A DNA stretch of 64,000 nt from CAZGKW01 sp964526295 (GCA_964526295.1 CAZGKW010000014.1:1-64000), one strand, 5' to 3'; shown: positions 52,725 through 62,037, numbered from the stretch's first letter. Numbers and translations are program-made. The notes: generated from the letters alone by a model not told the origin.

Positions 52725-55271
52725 GTGCTTCCGCAGAAAGGCGAATCCGTCGGTCCCTATCAGCCGCTTGCGGCGGTGGCCGGGGCGATGGTCGCGGGCA
52801 TCGTGATTGCCGAGTTTGTCGGTGGAGGGATGGTCGTCTGGATTGCCCTGGCATGCGCCTCGGCCGTCGCGTGGGCGATCCTGGCCTGGCGGCGTGCGGA
52901 CCGCCGATTGGCGGTCGCCACGCTGCTTACCCTCGTGGCGGCCGCCGGGGCGGCACGGTATCGCTCCGCGGTCGACCCGCCGGCGGCCGACGTTGCCCGC
53001 CTCGTCGCGGGCGGGCCGCGGATGGCGACGTTGGAGGGCGTCGTCGTACGCTCGCCGCGAACGCGACAGCCGCCCGCCGACGTCTTCGTCCCCCGAACCG
53101 ACGACTTTATCCGGACGACGCTGACGCTCGACTGCTCCCGCGCCCGGCTGGGCGAGGTGTGGCACCCCGCCCGGGGACGCGTGGTCGTCTCCCTCTCGGG
53201 CCCGGCCCAGGACGCCTCGGGCGAGCCGCATGTCTCCCTGGGCGAGCGCGTCCAGATTCTGGGCGTCGTCGGCCCGTTCCGGCCGCCGGCGAACCCGGGG
53301 GCGTTCGACCGGGTGACTCACTTCGCCCGGCAGGGCGTCCGGGCGGCGCTCTACACCCGCCGGTGGGAAGCTGTCCGGGTCGTGGAGCCGAGGGCCGACC
53401 TCGCCCGGTGGGTGATCGGAGCGATGCGCCGGTGGGCCGTGGCACGTCTCGACCGGATCGAGAGCTCCGAAGGGCGGGCGGTCGTCTCGGCCGTCGTCTT
53501 CGGCCGCCGAGACCTTCTGCACGGGGAGGAGGACTTCGAGTCGGGCGACGACGTGGAGCGGGCGTTCCTGGCGAGCGGGACGGCCCACTTCCTGGCCGTC
53601 TCAGGTCTTCACGTCGGCCTGGTGGCGGGCGGCGTGCTGCTCATAGCACGGCTGCTCGGCCTGGGTCGGCGGACGACGGCCGCGGCCGTGGTCGTCGTGG
53701 TCCTGGCGTACGCCCTGATGACGGAGCTGAAGCCGTCGGTCGTGCGGGCGGCGATCCTGGTGTGGGTGCTTTGCCTGGGGTGGGCCGTGGGGAGGCCGGC
53801 GCTTCGCCTCAACTCGCTGGCAGCGGCGGTCATCCTGGTCCTCGCGATCCGCCCGGGCGACCTCTTCACCACGGGGTTCCAGCTCTCGTTCGGCGTGGTG
53901 CTGGGCCTCGTGTGGCTGCGGCCGGCCGTGGAGCGGGACGTCCTGCGGGTGGACCCGGAGGTGGAGCGTCTGGCCGAGCCGGGTCAATCGCTGGGCTATC
54001 GCATCTTCGGCTACGTGCGTCGGACGGCGGCCATCTCGCTGGCGGCGTCGCTGGTCAGCATTCCGCTGATCGCCCACCGGACGCACCTGGTGGCGTGGCT
54101 CGCGCCGGTGGGGAGCGTGCTGCTGGCGCCGCTTGTGTTCGGCCTGCTGGTGAGCGGCCTGTTGCTCGTGGCGGTCGGCTGGGCGGCGCCCTGGCTGGGC
54201 GACCTGCTGGCGGCCGTGCCGGACGGGTTCGCCCACGCTACCAGCGGTGTGGTCCGAGCCCTGGCGGCCATACCCGGGGGGCATTTCTACCTGCCGCGGT
54301 TCGAGTGGCCTTGGCTTCTGGTGACGTACGTACTGCTGGCGGCGTGGGCGTTCAGGGAGCGGCTGAGAGTATCCCCCCGGTCGCTGGCCTTGGCTAGCCT
54401 GGCCGCAGCGGCAGTCTTTCTCTGGACGGGCGGCCGGCGCGTTCCGGACCAAGCGACCGCCACGTTCCCCGCCGTCGGGCACGGGGTGGCAGCGCTGGTG
54501 GAGCTGCCGAACGGCCGGACGCTCCTTTACGATGCCGGGTCGTCGCTTTCGTGGGCCCGGGCGGGGGAGGGGGCGACAGCGCCGGCCATCTGGTCGCGCG
54601 GCGTGGGGCGGATCGACGCCGTCTTTCTCAGCCACGCCCACTTCGACCACTTCAAGGATATCCTGCCGCTCGCGGAGCGGTTCGGCGTGCGTCAGGTCTT
54701 CGTCCCGCCGACCTTCGTACGGGAGCGGATCGAGGTCGACGGGGCGGTCATCGAGGCCTTGCTGGCCCGCGGTGCCCAGGTGACGTTCTTCTCCGGCGGC
54801 GACCGCTTGAGCGGCACGGGGAGGACGGAAGTTTGTGGCGTCTGGCCGCGGGGCGACTCCTCGCAGACCGACGAGATCAACGACGGGTCGCTGGTGCTTT
54901 CGATCGCCGACGGGGGACGGCGGTTGCTCCTGACGGGCGACCTCGAACCGGCCGGGATCGACGAACTTCTGGCGGCAGCGCCTGACCTGGCGGCGGACGC
55001 GATGCTGTGGCCCCACCACGGCGGGGCGCCGGAGGCCGTCGAGCGGCTCGCCGCCGCGACGGGTGCCCGCGTGCTGGTGGTTTCGTCGGGTCGACGCCTG
55101 CCGCACCAGGCGGCTGAACCCCCGTGGCTCGCCGAGCGCGGCATCGCCTGCTACCGGACGGGGGAGTGCGGGTGCGTGACGCTTCGGCTCGAAGCCGACG
55201 CGGTCGGAGGGAGCGGGTTCCTGGCAAGCGCAGGTCCGAGACGCCGGGCGGCGACCGGCAGGCCGCGGTAG
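52725..55271 (+). CDS. comEC: ComEC/Rec2 DNA-uptake channel
   Basis: 848 residues from the GTG at 52725 (CGGAG upstream; the TTG at 52719 is less likely). It moves single-stranded DNA across the inner membrane. N-terminal helices and an OB-like soluble domain (about 100-215), the Competence membrane domain (about 270-560; SGTAHFLAVSGLHVGLVAG, ELKPSVVRAAILVW), and a C-terminal metallo-beta-lactamase-like domain (FLSHAHFDHFKDILPL, LLLTGDLEPAGIDELL, WPHHGG). The metal motif HAHFDH is intact, suggesting nuclease activity. A prepilin peptidase lies 4 kb away, so natural competence is possible. Confidence 0.93.
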   Translation: MLPQKGESVGPYQPLAAVAGAMVAGIVIAEFVGGGMVVWIALACASAVAWAILAWRRADRRLAVATLLTLVAAAGAARYRSAVDPPAADVARLVAGGPRMATLEGVVVRSPRTRQPPADVFVPRTDDFIRTTLTLDCSRARLGEVWHPARGRVVVSLSGPAQDASGEPHVSLGERVQILGVVGPFRPPANPGAFDRVTHFARQGVRAALYTRRWEAVRVVEPRADLARWVIGAMRRWAVARLDRIESSEGRAVVSAVVFGRRDLLHGEEDFESGDDVERAFLASGTAHFLAVSGLHVGLVAGGVLLIARLLGLGRRTTAAAVVVVVLAYALMTELKPSVVRAAILVWVLCLGWAVGRPALRLNSLAAAVILVLAIRPGDLFTTGFQLSFGVVLGLVWLRPAVERDVLRVDPEVERLAEPGQSLGYRIFGYVRRTAAISLAASLVSIPLIAHRTHLVAWLAPVGSVLLAPLVFGLLVSGLLLVAVGWAAPWLGDLLAAVPDGFAHATSGVVRALAAIPGGHFYLPRFEWPWLLVTYVLLAAWAFRERLRVSPRSLALASLAAAAVFLWTGGRRVPDQATATFPAVGHGVAALVELPNGRTLLYDAGSSLSWARAGEGATAPAIWSRGVGRIDAVFLSHAHFDHFKDILPLAERFGVRQVFVPPTFVRERIEVDGAVIEALLARGAQVTFFSGGDRLSGTGRTEVCGVWPRGDSSQTDEINDGSLVLSIADGGRRLLLTGDLEPAGIDELLAAAPDLAADAMLWPHHGGAPEAVERLAAATGARVLVVSSGRRLPHQAAEPPWLAERGIACYRTGECGCVTLRLEADAVGGSGFLASAGPRRRAATGRPR

Positions 55272-55302
55272 ATGTTTGACCGGCCTTCGTCCGCCCCGAC
55301 GC

Positions 55303-56421
55303 TCACGCCGTCAGGACGAGATTGTCCGCGTGGATGACCTCGTCGTAGGGGTGCTCGCCGAGCACCTGCCTGAAGCGGTCGGTCTTCAGGCCCTTGATGC
55401 GGTCGGCGTCGGCGGCCGAGTAGTTCGTCAGGCCTTGGGCAAGCTCCTTGCCGGCCGAGTCGGCCACTTGGACGACGTCGCCCGCCTCGAACGTCCCTTC
55501 GACGCGGGTGATGCCGATGGCGAGGAGGCTCTTTCGGTTCCGGATGGCGCGCGCGGCCCCGGCGTCGACGACCAGCTTGCCGCGCGGCCGCCGCGTCAGG
55601 CCGATCCACCGGCGGCGCGAAGAGAGCTTCGCCGTCCGGGGAAGGAAGAGCGTGCCGACGGCTTGGCCGGCCAGGAGGTCGCCTAGGACGTTCTCTCGGC
55701 GCCCGTCGGCGATGGCGGCCATCTCCCCCGCCGCCAGCACTTTTCCCACGGCCTCCAGCTTCGAGGCCATTCCGCCCGTCCCGAGGGCCGACCGCGACCC
55801 GTCCGCCGCCTCCGACGTCTCCTCGAAGTCCTCCACGACGTCGAACAGGTCCGTCCGGTCGGCGTCGCGATAGACGCCCTCGACGGTCGTCAGCAGCACC
55901 AGCAGGTCGGCCCGCAGGAGGTTCGTGACCATGGCAGCGAGGATGTCGTTGTCGCCGAAGCGGATTTCGTCGACGCTGACCGTGTCGTTCTCGTTGATGA
56001 CCGGCACGGCCCCGTAGGCCTGGAGGGCGTGGATGCAGTTTCGGACGTTCAGGTACCGCGTCCGGTCCTCCATGTCACCGCGCGTGAGAAGGACCTGGGC
56101 GGCGTGTCGGCCGTGACGCTTAAGGGCCTCGTCGAAGGCCCGCATGAGTCCGGCTTGGCCGACGGCGGCACAGGCCTGGAGGCGGGGCAGGGCCTCGGGG
56201 CGCTCGGCCAGATCGAGGGCGGCGAGGCCGGCCCCGATCGCACCGCTCGAGACGACCGCCACGCGAAGGCCGCGCTCCTTCAGGGCGTGGACCTGGTCGG
56301 CGATCCGGCCGATCAGGTCGGCGTCGAGCCGGCCGCGCTCATCCGTCAGGACCTGCGTGCCGAGTTTGACGACGACGCCCCGGACGCCGGCCATCAGTTC
56401 ACTGCGGTCAGTCGGGCTCAT
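55303..56421 (-). CDS. proB: Glutamate 5-kinase with PUA domain
   Basis: First step of proline synthesis: glutamate plus ATP to gamma-glutamyl phosphate. 372 residues. Amino-acid kinase domain (about 10-260; VVVKLGTQVLTDERG, VAVVSSGAIGAG, VPVINENDTVSVDEIRFGDND, GTGGMASKLEAV) followed by a PUA domain (about 285-372; GKLVVDAGAARAIRNRKSLLAIG), the bacterial ProB layout. The start at 56421 has GAGGAC upstream. Last gene of the waaA-proB unit (64-nt gap); proA is not in the window. Confidence 0.95.
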   Translation of the reverse strand: MSPTDRSELMAGVRGVVVKLGTQVLTDERGRLDADLIGRIADQVHALKERGLRVAVVSSGAIGAGLAALDLAERPEALPRLQACAAVGQAGLMRAFDEALKRHGRHAAQVLLTRGDMEDRTRYLNVRNCIHALQAYGAVPVINENDTVSVDEIRFGDNDILAAMVTNLLRADLLVLLTTVEGVYRDADRTDLFDVVEDFEETSEAADGSRSALGTGGMASKLEAVGKVLAAGEMAAIADGRRENVLGDLLAGQAVGTLFLPRTAKLSSRRRWIGLTRRPRGKLVVDAGAARAIRNRKSLLAIGITRVEGTFEAGDVVQVADSAGKELAQGLTNYSAADADRIKGLKTDRFRQVLGEHPYDEVIHADNLVLTA

Positions 56422-56485
56422 GGGTCCTCGTACGGCGCCGTGCAAGGCCGACGACCGAAAGCCACGCGCCGGCCGAGGCCGGCGG

Positions 56486-57823
56486 CTAGCTCGGACGCCC
56501 GGATGCCTCCCTCAAGCCCTGTTCCCGGAGCGTCCGGACGACGAGGTCGACGTTCCGCTGCGTCGCGCCTTGCATGCTTCGGATCGTCCGGCGGGCCGCC
56601 TCGCCCATTTGACGCCGCTTGTCGGCGTCGGTCAAGAGATCGTCGATGGTCTTGGCCAGGGCCTCGGCGTCGGCCCCCTCGATGGCCGCCCCGGCCTGGA
56701 CCATCGCGGGGGCCTCGACCGGGAAGTTGTACATCTCCGGGCCCCAGACGAGGGGCTTGCCCAGCGACCCCGGCTCCATGGGGTTCGACCCGCCGAGTGG
56801 GACGAAGCTGCGCCCGAGGACGACGACGTCGGCCAAGGCGTACCAGGCCATCAGCTCGCCCATCGTGTCGCCGAGGATGACGGGGGGTTTCAGGCGGGGG
56901 CCGAGCCATTCGCCGCTCGATCGCCGCAGGAGGCCGTGGCCGGCGGCAAGGATTGCCTCGGCCGCCCGGTCGAAGCTCTCGGGGCGCCTCGGGACAATCA
57001 CCAGGCGCAGGCGCGGGTGCCACTTGCGGGCCCGCTCGTAGGCGCCGAGCAGCAGAGCTTCCTCGCCGGGCCCGGTGCTTCCGGCAACGACGACCGGGGC
57101 GTCCGGCTCGATCTTCACATCGCGGCGCAGGGCGCCCGCGCCCTCGACCGTGTCCCGAAAGCCGACGCCGTCGTGCTTCATCTGGCCGGTCGCGTGGATG
57201 TGCTCGGGCCGCGCCCCCAGGCCGAGGAGCCGGTCGGTGTAGAGCGGCGCCTGGACGCCGATGGCCGCACAGGAGTCGATCACCGTCCGCATGAGGGGGC
57301 GGATGCGACGGTAGCCCCGCTGGCTCCGGTCGGTCATCCGCAGGTTGACGATCATGACGGGAAGGCCCCGCCGCGCGGCCAACAGGAAGAAGTTCGGCCA
57401 CCATTCCGACTCGACCTGGATGACGGCGGTCGGCCGCACCCGGCGCAGGGCCAGCAGGACGCACGGGGCGAGGTCGATTGGGAAGTGGAACACCGGCCGG
57501 TCCGGGAAAAGCCGTTCGGCGCGCTGCCGGCCCGTCATCGTGGTGGTCGAGACGACGATCTCGACCTCGGGCAGGGCCTCGGCAAGGGCCGGCACGAACG
57601 TCCGGGCGGCCTCGACCTCGCCGACGCTGATGGCGTGGACCCAGAGGCGCTTGCGGCCGCCCTCGAACCGCGGCACGAGGCCGAGCCGCTCCCAGAACCG
57701 GCTGCGATACTTCTTCCGCGCGATCAGCAGGGCGACGTAGACCGGCCACCCGAGGATCGCGACCACCGCGTAGACGGCGTTGACGACGACCAGCCAGAGC
57801 GTGTTGGAACGCTGTCTCTGCAT
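56486..57823 (-). CDS. waaA: 3-deoxy-D-manno-octulosonic acid (Kdo) transferase
   Basis: Adds Kdo to lipid A precursor at the inner membrane. 445 residues; one N-terminal anchor helix (LWLVVVNAVYAVVAILGWPVYVALLI), then GT30/GT-B domains: LWVHAISVGEVEAARTFV with the catalytic Glu, VIQVESEWWPNFF, VAGSTGPGEE and SFVPLGGSNPMEPGSLGKPLVWGP. Presence implies an LPS outer membrane. Its predicted promoter places the transcription start at or next to the ATG, so the message may be leaderless. Confidence 0.95.
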   Translation of the reverse strand: MQRQRSNTLWLVVVNAVYAVVAILGWPVYVALLIARKKYRSRFWERLGLVPRFEGGRKRLWVHAISVGEVEAARTFVPALAEALPEVEIVVSTTTMTGRQRAERLFPDRPVFHFPIDLAPCVLLALRRVRPTAVIQVESEWWPNFFLLAARRGLPVMIVNLRMTDRSQRGYRRIRPLMRTVIDSCAAIGVQAPLYTDRLLGLGARPEHIHATGQMKHDGVGFRDTVEGAGALRRDVKIEPDAPVVVAGSTGPGEEALLLGAYERARKWHPRLRLVIVPRRPESFDRAAEAILAAGHGLLRRSSGEWLGPRLKPPVILGDTMGELMAWYALADVVVLGRSFVPLGGSNPMEPGSLGKPLVWGPEMYNFPVEAPAMVQAGAAIEGADAEALAKTIDDLLTDADKRRQMGEAARRTIRSMQGATQRNVDLVVRTLREQGLREASGRPS

Positions 57824-57829
57824 GCACCA

Positions 57830-57859
57830 ATCTTAGGGCCCAGGACGATGCGTCCGCAA
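57830..57859 (-). promoter_or_regulatory. Putative promoter giving a leaderless waaA transcript
   Basis: Minus strand: TTGCGG (57859-57854), 18-nt spacer, TAAGAT (57835-57830). The -10 box ends six bases before the ATG at 57823. No Shine-Dalgarno is seen. Confidence 0.45.
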
Positions 57860-57925
57860 CAGGTTTCGGCCCAACGACCGGGCGCCCGCCCGGCTTTCTT
57901 CCCCGGTACTCCGGCACCTCGGCAC

Positions 57926-59008
57926 TCACGTCCGTCGAGCCGCCCAGCGCTCGGTCCAGCGGATGAAATCCTCGGCTTCTTCGCGCGGGTAGGCACCCAT
58001 GGGGCGGAACCAGACGCCCTCGGGCCGGACGTGCTCGGCCACGGCCCGGCAGTCGTCGAGGTCCTCGGCGTGCAGGTCGATGCACTTGCCGGCGTCCTGG
58101 ATTCGCCGGTAGACGTCGACCCACTTCCGCGCCGGTCCCGACCCGGCGCCGAAGATCCACTGGACGCCGTCGAGCTCCGGGCAGGCGAGCAGGGCCTCGA
58201 GGTGCCGCACCGCGCCGGGGCCGTCGAGGTGGAACAGGCTTCGTTCCAGGTACCCCATCTCCCGGCGGATGGACGGCAGGATCGCCTCCTCGAACATCTC
58301 TGGCGAAATCATGCAGATAACATCGCAGCTCGTCATATAGGCCGACCCCGCGTGCAGGAACGGCGTCCACGTCGTGCAGGGCTGGCCGCGGGCCCGGATC
58401 CGCGACCGCAGGTCCTCGAACATCGGCTCGAAGGCCGTCTCGGTGACGTGGTTGCAGGCGGCCCGGACGCCTTCGGTGTCCATGGCGATGTCGAGGCACA
58501 TCCCCTGCGGGTCGCGAAGGGCCGCCACCAGGTCGCCGTTCGTGTGGAGGTCGGGCATTTCGGTGACCCACCGCCCCCGGCCGCGCTCCAGCGACTCCTC
58601 GGTCGCCTCCCGGATGGCATTCCAGCAGGGCGTGTCCAGGTCGGGCTGGAGGTCCAGAACATCGCGGCAGGAATCGACAATGGGCGTCGACCAGCTCGTC
58701 CGCTCGCCGAACTCCAGGGCACACCCGAAGACTGTCGCGCACAGGTCGGGCCCGAGGTTCGGCCCGAAGGCGGGGAACGTCTCGGCGAGGAAGACGGCCC
58801 CGTCGAGCCCCGCCTCGAACCGGTCGAGGTGGTAGGGGAAGTCGAGCCATCGGTCGCGGAGGGTGGCATGGGCCTTCTCGGGCAGGACAGGGGCCCGCTC
58901 CGGGCGAATCTGGATGGTGACAGGCGGCCGATCGAGGACCCGGCACTCCCACCAGGCCTCCATCCGCTCCATGGCCCGGTCGAAGTCGGGTTTGATCGCC
59001 AGTTCCAC
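57926..59008 (-). CDS. Uroporphyrinogen decarboxylase-like (URO-D superfamily) protein
   Basis: 360 residues. TIM-barrel-type pattern of the URO-D/corrinoid methyltransferase superfamily: ETFPAFGPNLGPDLCATVFGC, HTNGDLVAALRDPQ, and MISPEMFEEAILPSIRREM, the latter matching the common URO-D helix. FHLDGPGAVRHLEALLA supports it. It differs from heme-pathway HemE, which has an N-terminal RQAGR; no such motif is seen, so porphyrin decarboxylation is unlikely. Such paralogues are frequent in anaerobes and PVC bacteria and may act on methylated or corrinoid-linked substrates (inference). Separate promoter. Confidence 0.75.
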   Translation of the reverse strand: MELAIKPDFDRAMERMEAWWECRVLDRPPVTIQIRPERAPVLPEKAHATLRDRWLDFPYHLDRFEAGLDGAVFLAETFPAFGPNLGPDLCATVFGCALEFGERTSWSTPIVDSCRDVLDLQPDLDTPCWNAIREATEESLERGRGRWVTEMPDLHTNGDLVAALRDPQGMCLDIAMDTEGVRAACNHVTETAFEPMFEDLRSRIRARGQPCTTWTPFLHAGSAYMTSCDVICMISPEMFEEAILPSIRREMGYLERSLFHLDGPGAVRHLEALLACPELDGVQWIFGAGSGPARKWVDVYRRIQDAGKCIDLHAEDLDDCRAVAEHVRPEGVWFRPMGAYPREEAEDFIRWTERWAARRT

Positions 59009-59043
59009 GGATTCCTCCCCCCCTCGCCCCGATGCGGCGTGGC

Positions 59044-59072
59044 ACGATAGCGGCCCCGAATGGGCTGGTCAA
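59044..59072 (-). promoter_or_regulatory. Putative sigma70 promoter of the URO-D-like gene
   Basis: Minus strand: TTGACC (59072-59067), 17-nt spacer, TATCGT (59049-59044); leader about 30 nt, with GGGAGGA before the ATG at 59008. Confidence 0.65.
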
Positions 59073-59486
59073 CCGGCCATTGGGGGTATTTGGAGCATCC
59101 TGGTAAGGACAAAAGCCCCCGAAGCGGGTTCGGAAGGGCGCCCAGAGACGCCGTTTGCGGGCCGCGCAGGCCGGTTCCCGTGACCCAGAGAGGCCCAATC
59201 GGTAGGGGCCCAGTGGCCCTGAATGGGCCTTTCGGCTCGGCGGGCCACAAAATATTGTATTTCTTGCCGAATTGCCTTGCATCGTTCCTGGCGGATTGCT
59301 ACAGTGCGCGTGCAGTCGGCCCTAGCGGCAGGACGTACCCCCTCGCGGCCGGCAGTCGCACTGCTCGACGTGCCCGGCAGCCCAAGCCGCCGACAGCGGA
59401 TGCGCCCTCCGCTCAGGCGTTCGGGATCGGGCGACGCCCCCCGCGGGTGTCGTTCCGGCACGGCCGGGCCGGGACCGGTGGAGCGG
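59073..59486. other. Intergenic region upstream of the prepilin peptidase gene
   Basis: Holds an A/T-rich patch (about 59248-59262), the promoter at 59277-59305 and a leader of about 175 nt. No credible gene; an upstream extension of the peptidase frame across this region is Arg/Pro-rich and begins before the promoter. Confidence 0.5.
59277..59305 (+). promoter_or_regulatory. Putative sigma70 promoter of the prepilin peptidase unit
   Basis: TTGCAT (59277-59282), 17-nt spacer, TACAGT (59300-59305). Confidence 0.6.
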
Positions 59487-60677
59487 ATGGGCGAAACTCT
59501 GGCGGCTATGGCCGAGTCGTGGGCGTTCGGCGCCTTCCTTTTCGCGCTCGGCCTGTGCGTCGGAAGTTTCCTCAACGTCTGTATCCACCGGCTTCCGGCG
59601 GGCAAGAGCCTGGTGTGGCCGCCGTCGCATTGTCCGACGTGCCTGGCCCCGATTGCCTGGTACGACAACATCCCGGTCGTCAGCTACTTTGTGCTGGGCG
59701 GGCGGTGCCGCAGCTGCCGCACGCCGTTCAGCCCGCGGTACATGGTTGTCGAGCTGGTGACGGGCCTGCTGCTGTTCGGCTACTGGCTGGCGTACTTCAA
59801 GCTGGGCGTTCGCAGCGGGGCGGAGCAGGCCGGGGCAGACCATCTGGGCGTCTACGCCGTCTACATGGCGCTGGCCGCCGCCCTGCTGGTCTGCGGGGTC
59901 ATCGACCTGGAACGCAAGGAGATCTATACGTCGGTGACGCACACGGCCTTGGCCGTGGGCGTGGCGGGCAGCTTCACGTGGCCGCGGATCCAGGCATTAG
60001 GTTTGCCGAGCCGGGAGCTGCCGCCCATCACCGGCTGGGCCCGGACGGACGCCGCCGTCCTGGCGCTCGTTGGGGCGGCGGTCGGCGCGGGAATCGTGTA
60101 TCTGACGAAGGTCGTCGCCACGCAGGGCTTCAAGAAGGAGGCGATGGGCCTCGGCGACGCGTACCTGATGGCGGCGGTAGGCGCGGTGCTGGGTTGGGTC
60201 GGTGCGGTTCTCGTGTTCTTCGTGGCGCCGTTCCTGGCCCTGCCGTACGGCATCTGGAACCTCCTTCGTTCGGGCGGCGCGGAGGCCGAGAAGGGCGGGG
60301 ACGCGAAGGGCGAGGAGGACGGAGCAGACGAGGCGCACGCCCCCGAGTCGGCGGCGACGGCCGTGCCCTGGGGCGCTTTGGCGGGAACGCTCGTCGGGTT
60401 CATCCTGCTCGTGACGGCGGCGCTGGCGGCGAACCGGGAGGACTGGTCGATCGGGCCGCGAGGGATGCTGGCGGCAGCGCTGGTGGCGTTCGGCGTCGGA
60501 TTCCACCTGGCCGTGCGGGAGGAGGACCGGTCGGTTGAGACGGGCATGGAGCCGCCGCGGGCCCCGGCCAGTCACGAGGTGCCCTACGGGCCGTTCCTGG
60601 GGCTGGCGGCCGGCGTCGTCATGCTGGTCCAGGACGTGATCCTGGGTTACCTCGGGTTCGGTCCTGCCGGGACGTAG
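59487..60677 (+). CDS. Type IV prepilin peptidase (A24), enlarged
   Basis: Cleaves the leader of type IV pilin or pseudopilin precursors at the inner membrane. 396 residues from the ATG at 59487. The N-terminal methylation domain has FLNVCIHRLPAGKS and the zinc tetrad CPTC...CRSC (about residues 50-77). The two catalytic Asp lie in CGVIDLERKEI (about 141) and the GxGD motif GLGDAYL (about 225). About 100 residues, including an acidic loop (KGEEDGADEAHAPES) and two extra helices, separate the GxGD part from the final VPYGPFLGLAAGV helix, making it longer than the usual 250-290. Confidence 0.92.
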   Translation: MGETLAAMAESWAFGAFLFALGLCVGSFLNVCIHRLPAGKSLVWPPSHCPTCLAPIAWYDNIPVVSYFVLGGRCRSCRTPFSPRYMVVELVTGLLLFGYWLAYFKLGVRSGAEQAGADHLGVYAVYMALAAALLVCGVIDLERKEIYTSVTHTALAVGVAGSFTWPRIQALGLPSRELPPITGWARTDAAVLALVGAAVGAGIVYLTKVVATQGFKKEAMGLGDAYLMAAVGAVLGWVGAVLVFFVAPFLALPYGIWNLLRSGGAEAEKGGDAKGEEDGADEAHAPESAATAVPWGALAGTLVGFILLVTAALAANREDWSIGPRGMLAAALVAFGVGFHLAVREEDRSVETGMEPPRAPASHEVPYGPFLGLAAGVVMLVQDVILGYLGFGPAGT

Positions 60678-60698
60678 AGGGGAGAGAGAGGCGGACGG

Positions 60699-60995
60699 AT
60701 GGGCAAAGGCACGAGCAGGAGTGTCGGCCTGTGGATCGTGCTGGTGCTGTGTCTGCTGGTGTTCGGCTACGTGGTGATGCTGCTCGTTCTGAACGCGCCG
60801 CGGGCGGACGTTAACTTCCGGCTGTACCCGTGGCAGGACACGGTGCCGGGCTACTGGATCGTGGTCGTCCTGCTCGCCGTGGGCATCCTGATCGTGCCGT
60901 GCGTGCGGCATCTGTACCGGGCGATCAAAGGCCTGCGGGTTGAGAGGTCGTCGTCGGCGGGGGGAGAGAAGACGGAACGGGCGGGCCGCCCGTGA
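60699..60995 (+). CDS. Small two-helix membrane protein
   Basis: 98 residues. Two hydrophobic helices (GLWIVLVLCLLVFGYVVMLLV and YWIVVVLLAVGILIVPCV) separated by a short polar loop with DVNFRLYPWQD, then a basic C-terminus. GAGAGAGG precedes the ATG. It lies 21 nt after the prepilin peptidase gene, probably in one operon. The pattern resembles LapA-type (DUF1049) proteins, with N-terminal helix pair and VNF in the loop; low certainty. Confidence 0.75.
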   Translation: MGKGTSRSVGLWIVLVLCLLVFGYVVMLLVLNAPRADVNFRLYPWQDTVPGYWIVVVLLAVGILIVPCVRHLYRAIKGLRVERSSSAGGEKTERAGRP

Positions 60996-61090
60996 AGCGG
61001 GCCGCCGGGCACAGAGGCAGCGCGACAGGGAGAGCGGCCGGGCGGACGCGCCCTACCGGCCGGTAACGAAACGAGGGAAAGGAGCACCTG

Positions 61091-61822
61091 ATGCGAGACG
61101 TGAGCACATTGTGGCGCCCGATGCGGCCGACGACGCGGGCCGTAGCGGTGATCCTGCTGGTGGCGATGGCGGCCGCACTGGGCGGCTGCGGCCAACAGTC
61201 TCAGTACGAGCGCAATGCCGCTCTCAGCCGCCAGTACGAGGATGTGTATCGGCGGAACCTGGAACAGGAGCGGCGGATCGCCGATCTCGAGCGGCAAATC
61301 CAGGAGGCCCAGGCTGCGCCGAGCTATCCCGAGCCGCTCCCGGCCATCGACACGACTCCGCCGCCCCGGACGAGGACGGTCGTTGAGACGGTGCCCGAGC
61401 CCGTCATGGCGCCCGATTTCGGGGACGACGTGGGCGTGGTCGTAACCGGCGACACGATGACGGTCACCGTGTCGGACCAGGTCCTGTTCTCCTCGGGCAG
61501 CGCGACCCTCCGCAGCGCGTCGAAGCAGGTGCTCGACAACGTGGCCAGCGTGCTGCGCCGGGAGTACCCGACGCACAGGATCCGGGTCGAGGGGCACACC
61601 GACAACGAGCCGATCCGTAAGACAAAGCACCTGTGGAAGGACAACTGGGAGCTTTCCTACGCCCGGGCCAAGTCGGTGGCCGAGTACCTGGCCTCGAAGG
61701 GCATCGAGCCTGGCCGCATCCGCACGGCCGGGTTCGGCGAGACGCGGCCGGTGGCGTCGAATGCGACGTCGACCGGCAAGGCCAAGAACCGCCGCGTCGA
61801 GATCATCGTCTCCCCGCGCTGA
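61091..61822 (+). CDS. OmpA-family (Pal-like) lipoprotein
   Basis: 243 residues. Lipobox ALGGC, then a predicted coiled coil (about 40-75; YEDVYRRNLEQERRIADLERQIQ), a Pro/Thr-rich linker, and a C-terminal OmpA peptidoglycan-binding domain (about 115-243; VLFSSGSATLRSASKQVLDNVA, IRVEGHTDNEPI, LSYARAKSVAEYL, GFGETRPVASN, NRRVEIIV). Would link the outer membrane to peptidoglycan. AAAGGAG before the ATG. Part of the prepilin peptidase gene group. Confidence 0.93.
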   Translation: MRDVSTLWRPMRPTTRAVAVILLVAMAAALGGCGQQSQYERNAALSRQYEDVYRRNLEQERRIADLERQIQEAQAAPSYPEPLPAIDTTPPPRTRTVVETVPEPVMAPDFGDDVGVVVTGDTMTVTVSDQVLFSSGSATLRSASKQVLDNVASVLRREYPTHRIRVEGHTDNEPIRKTKHLWKDNWELSYARAKSVAEYLASKGIEPGRIRTAGFGETRPVASNATSTGKAKNRRVEIIVSPR

Positions 61823-61902
61823 CCGGGGCGAGGACGGCAAGGACCGCAACGGACAGGCCCCGTGGCCGCGCGCCGCGGGTGCGTGCGGGCGGCGCCTTCA
61901 TG

Positions 61903-61947
61903 TAGCCGCGACCCCCCGGGGAGCGTCTTCCCAGCGGGTCGCGGCTA
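61903..61947. repeat. 12-bp perfect inverted repeat before hisH
   Basis: TAGCCGCGACCC (61903-61914) and GGGTCGCGGCTA (61936-61947) with a 21-nt loop that can fold further (GGGA/TCCC). No U-run. It may end the OmpA-like transcript or belong to a dispersed family. Confidence 0.6.
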
Positions 61948-62037
61948 TACCCCTTTGGGCATCGGGCTTGGGATGCTCTTGCTGCGCCCTGCCGGGCACG
62001 CGGCACGGGCCGGGCGACCGGCCGGGGCGGACACACG

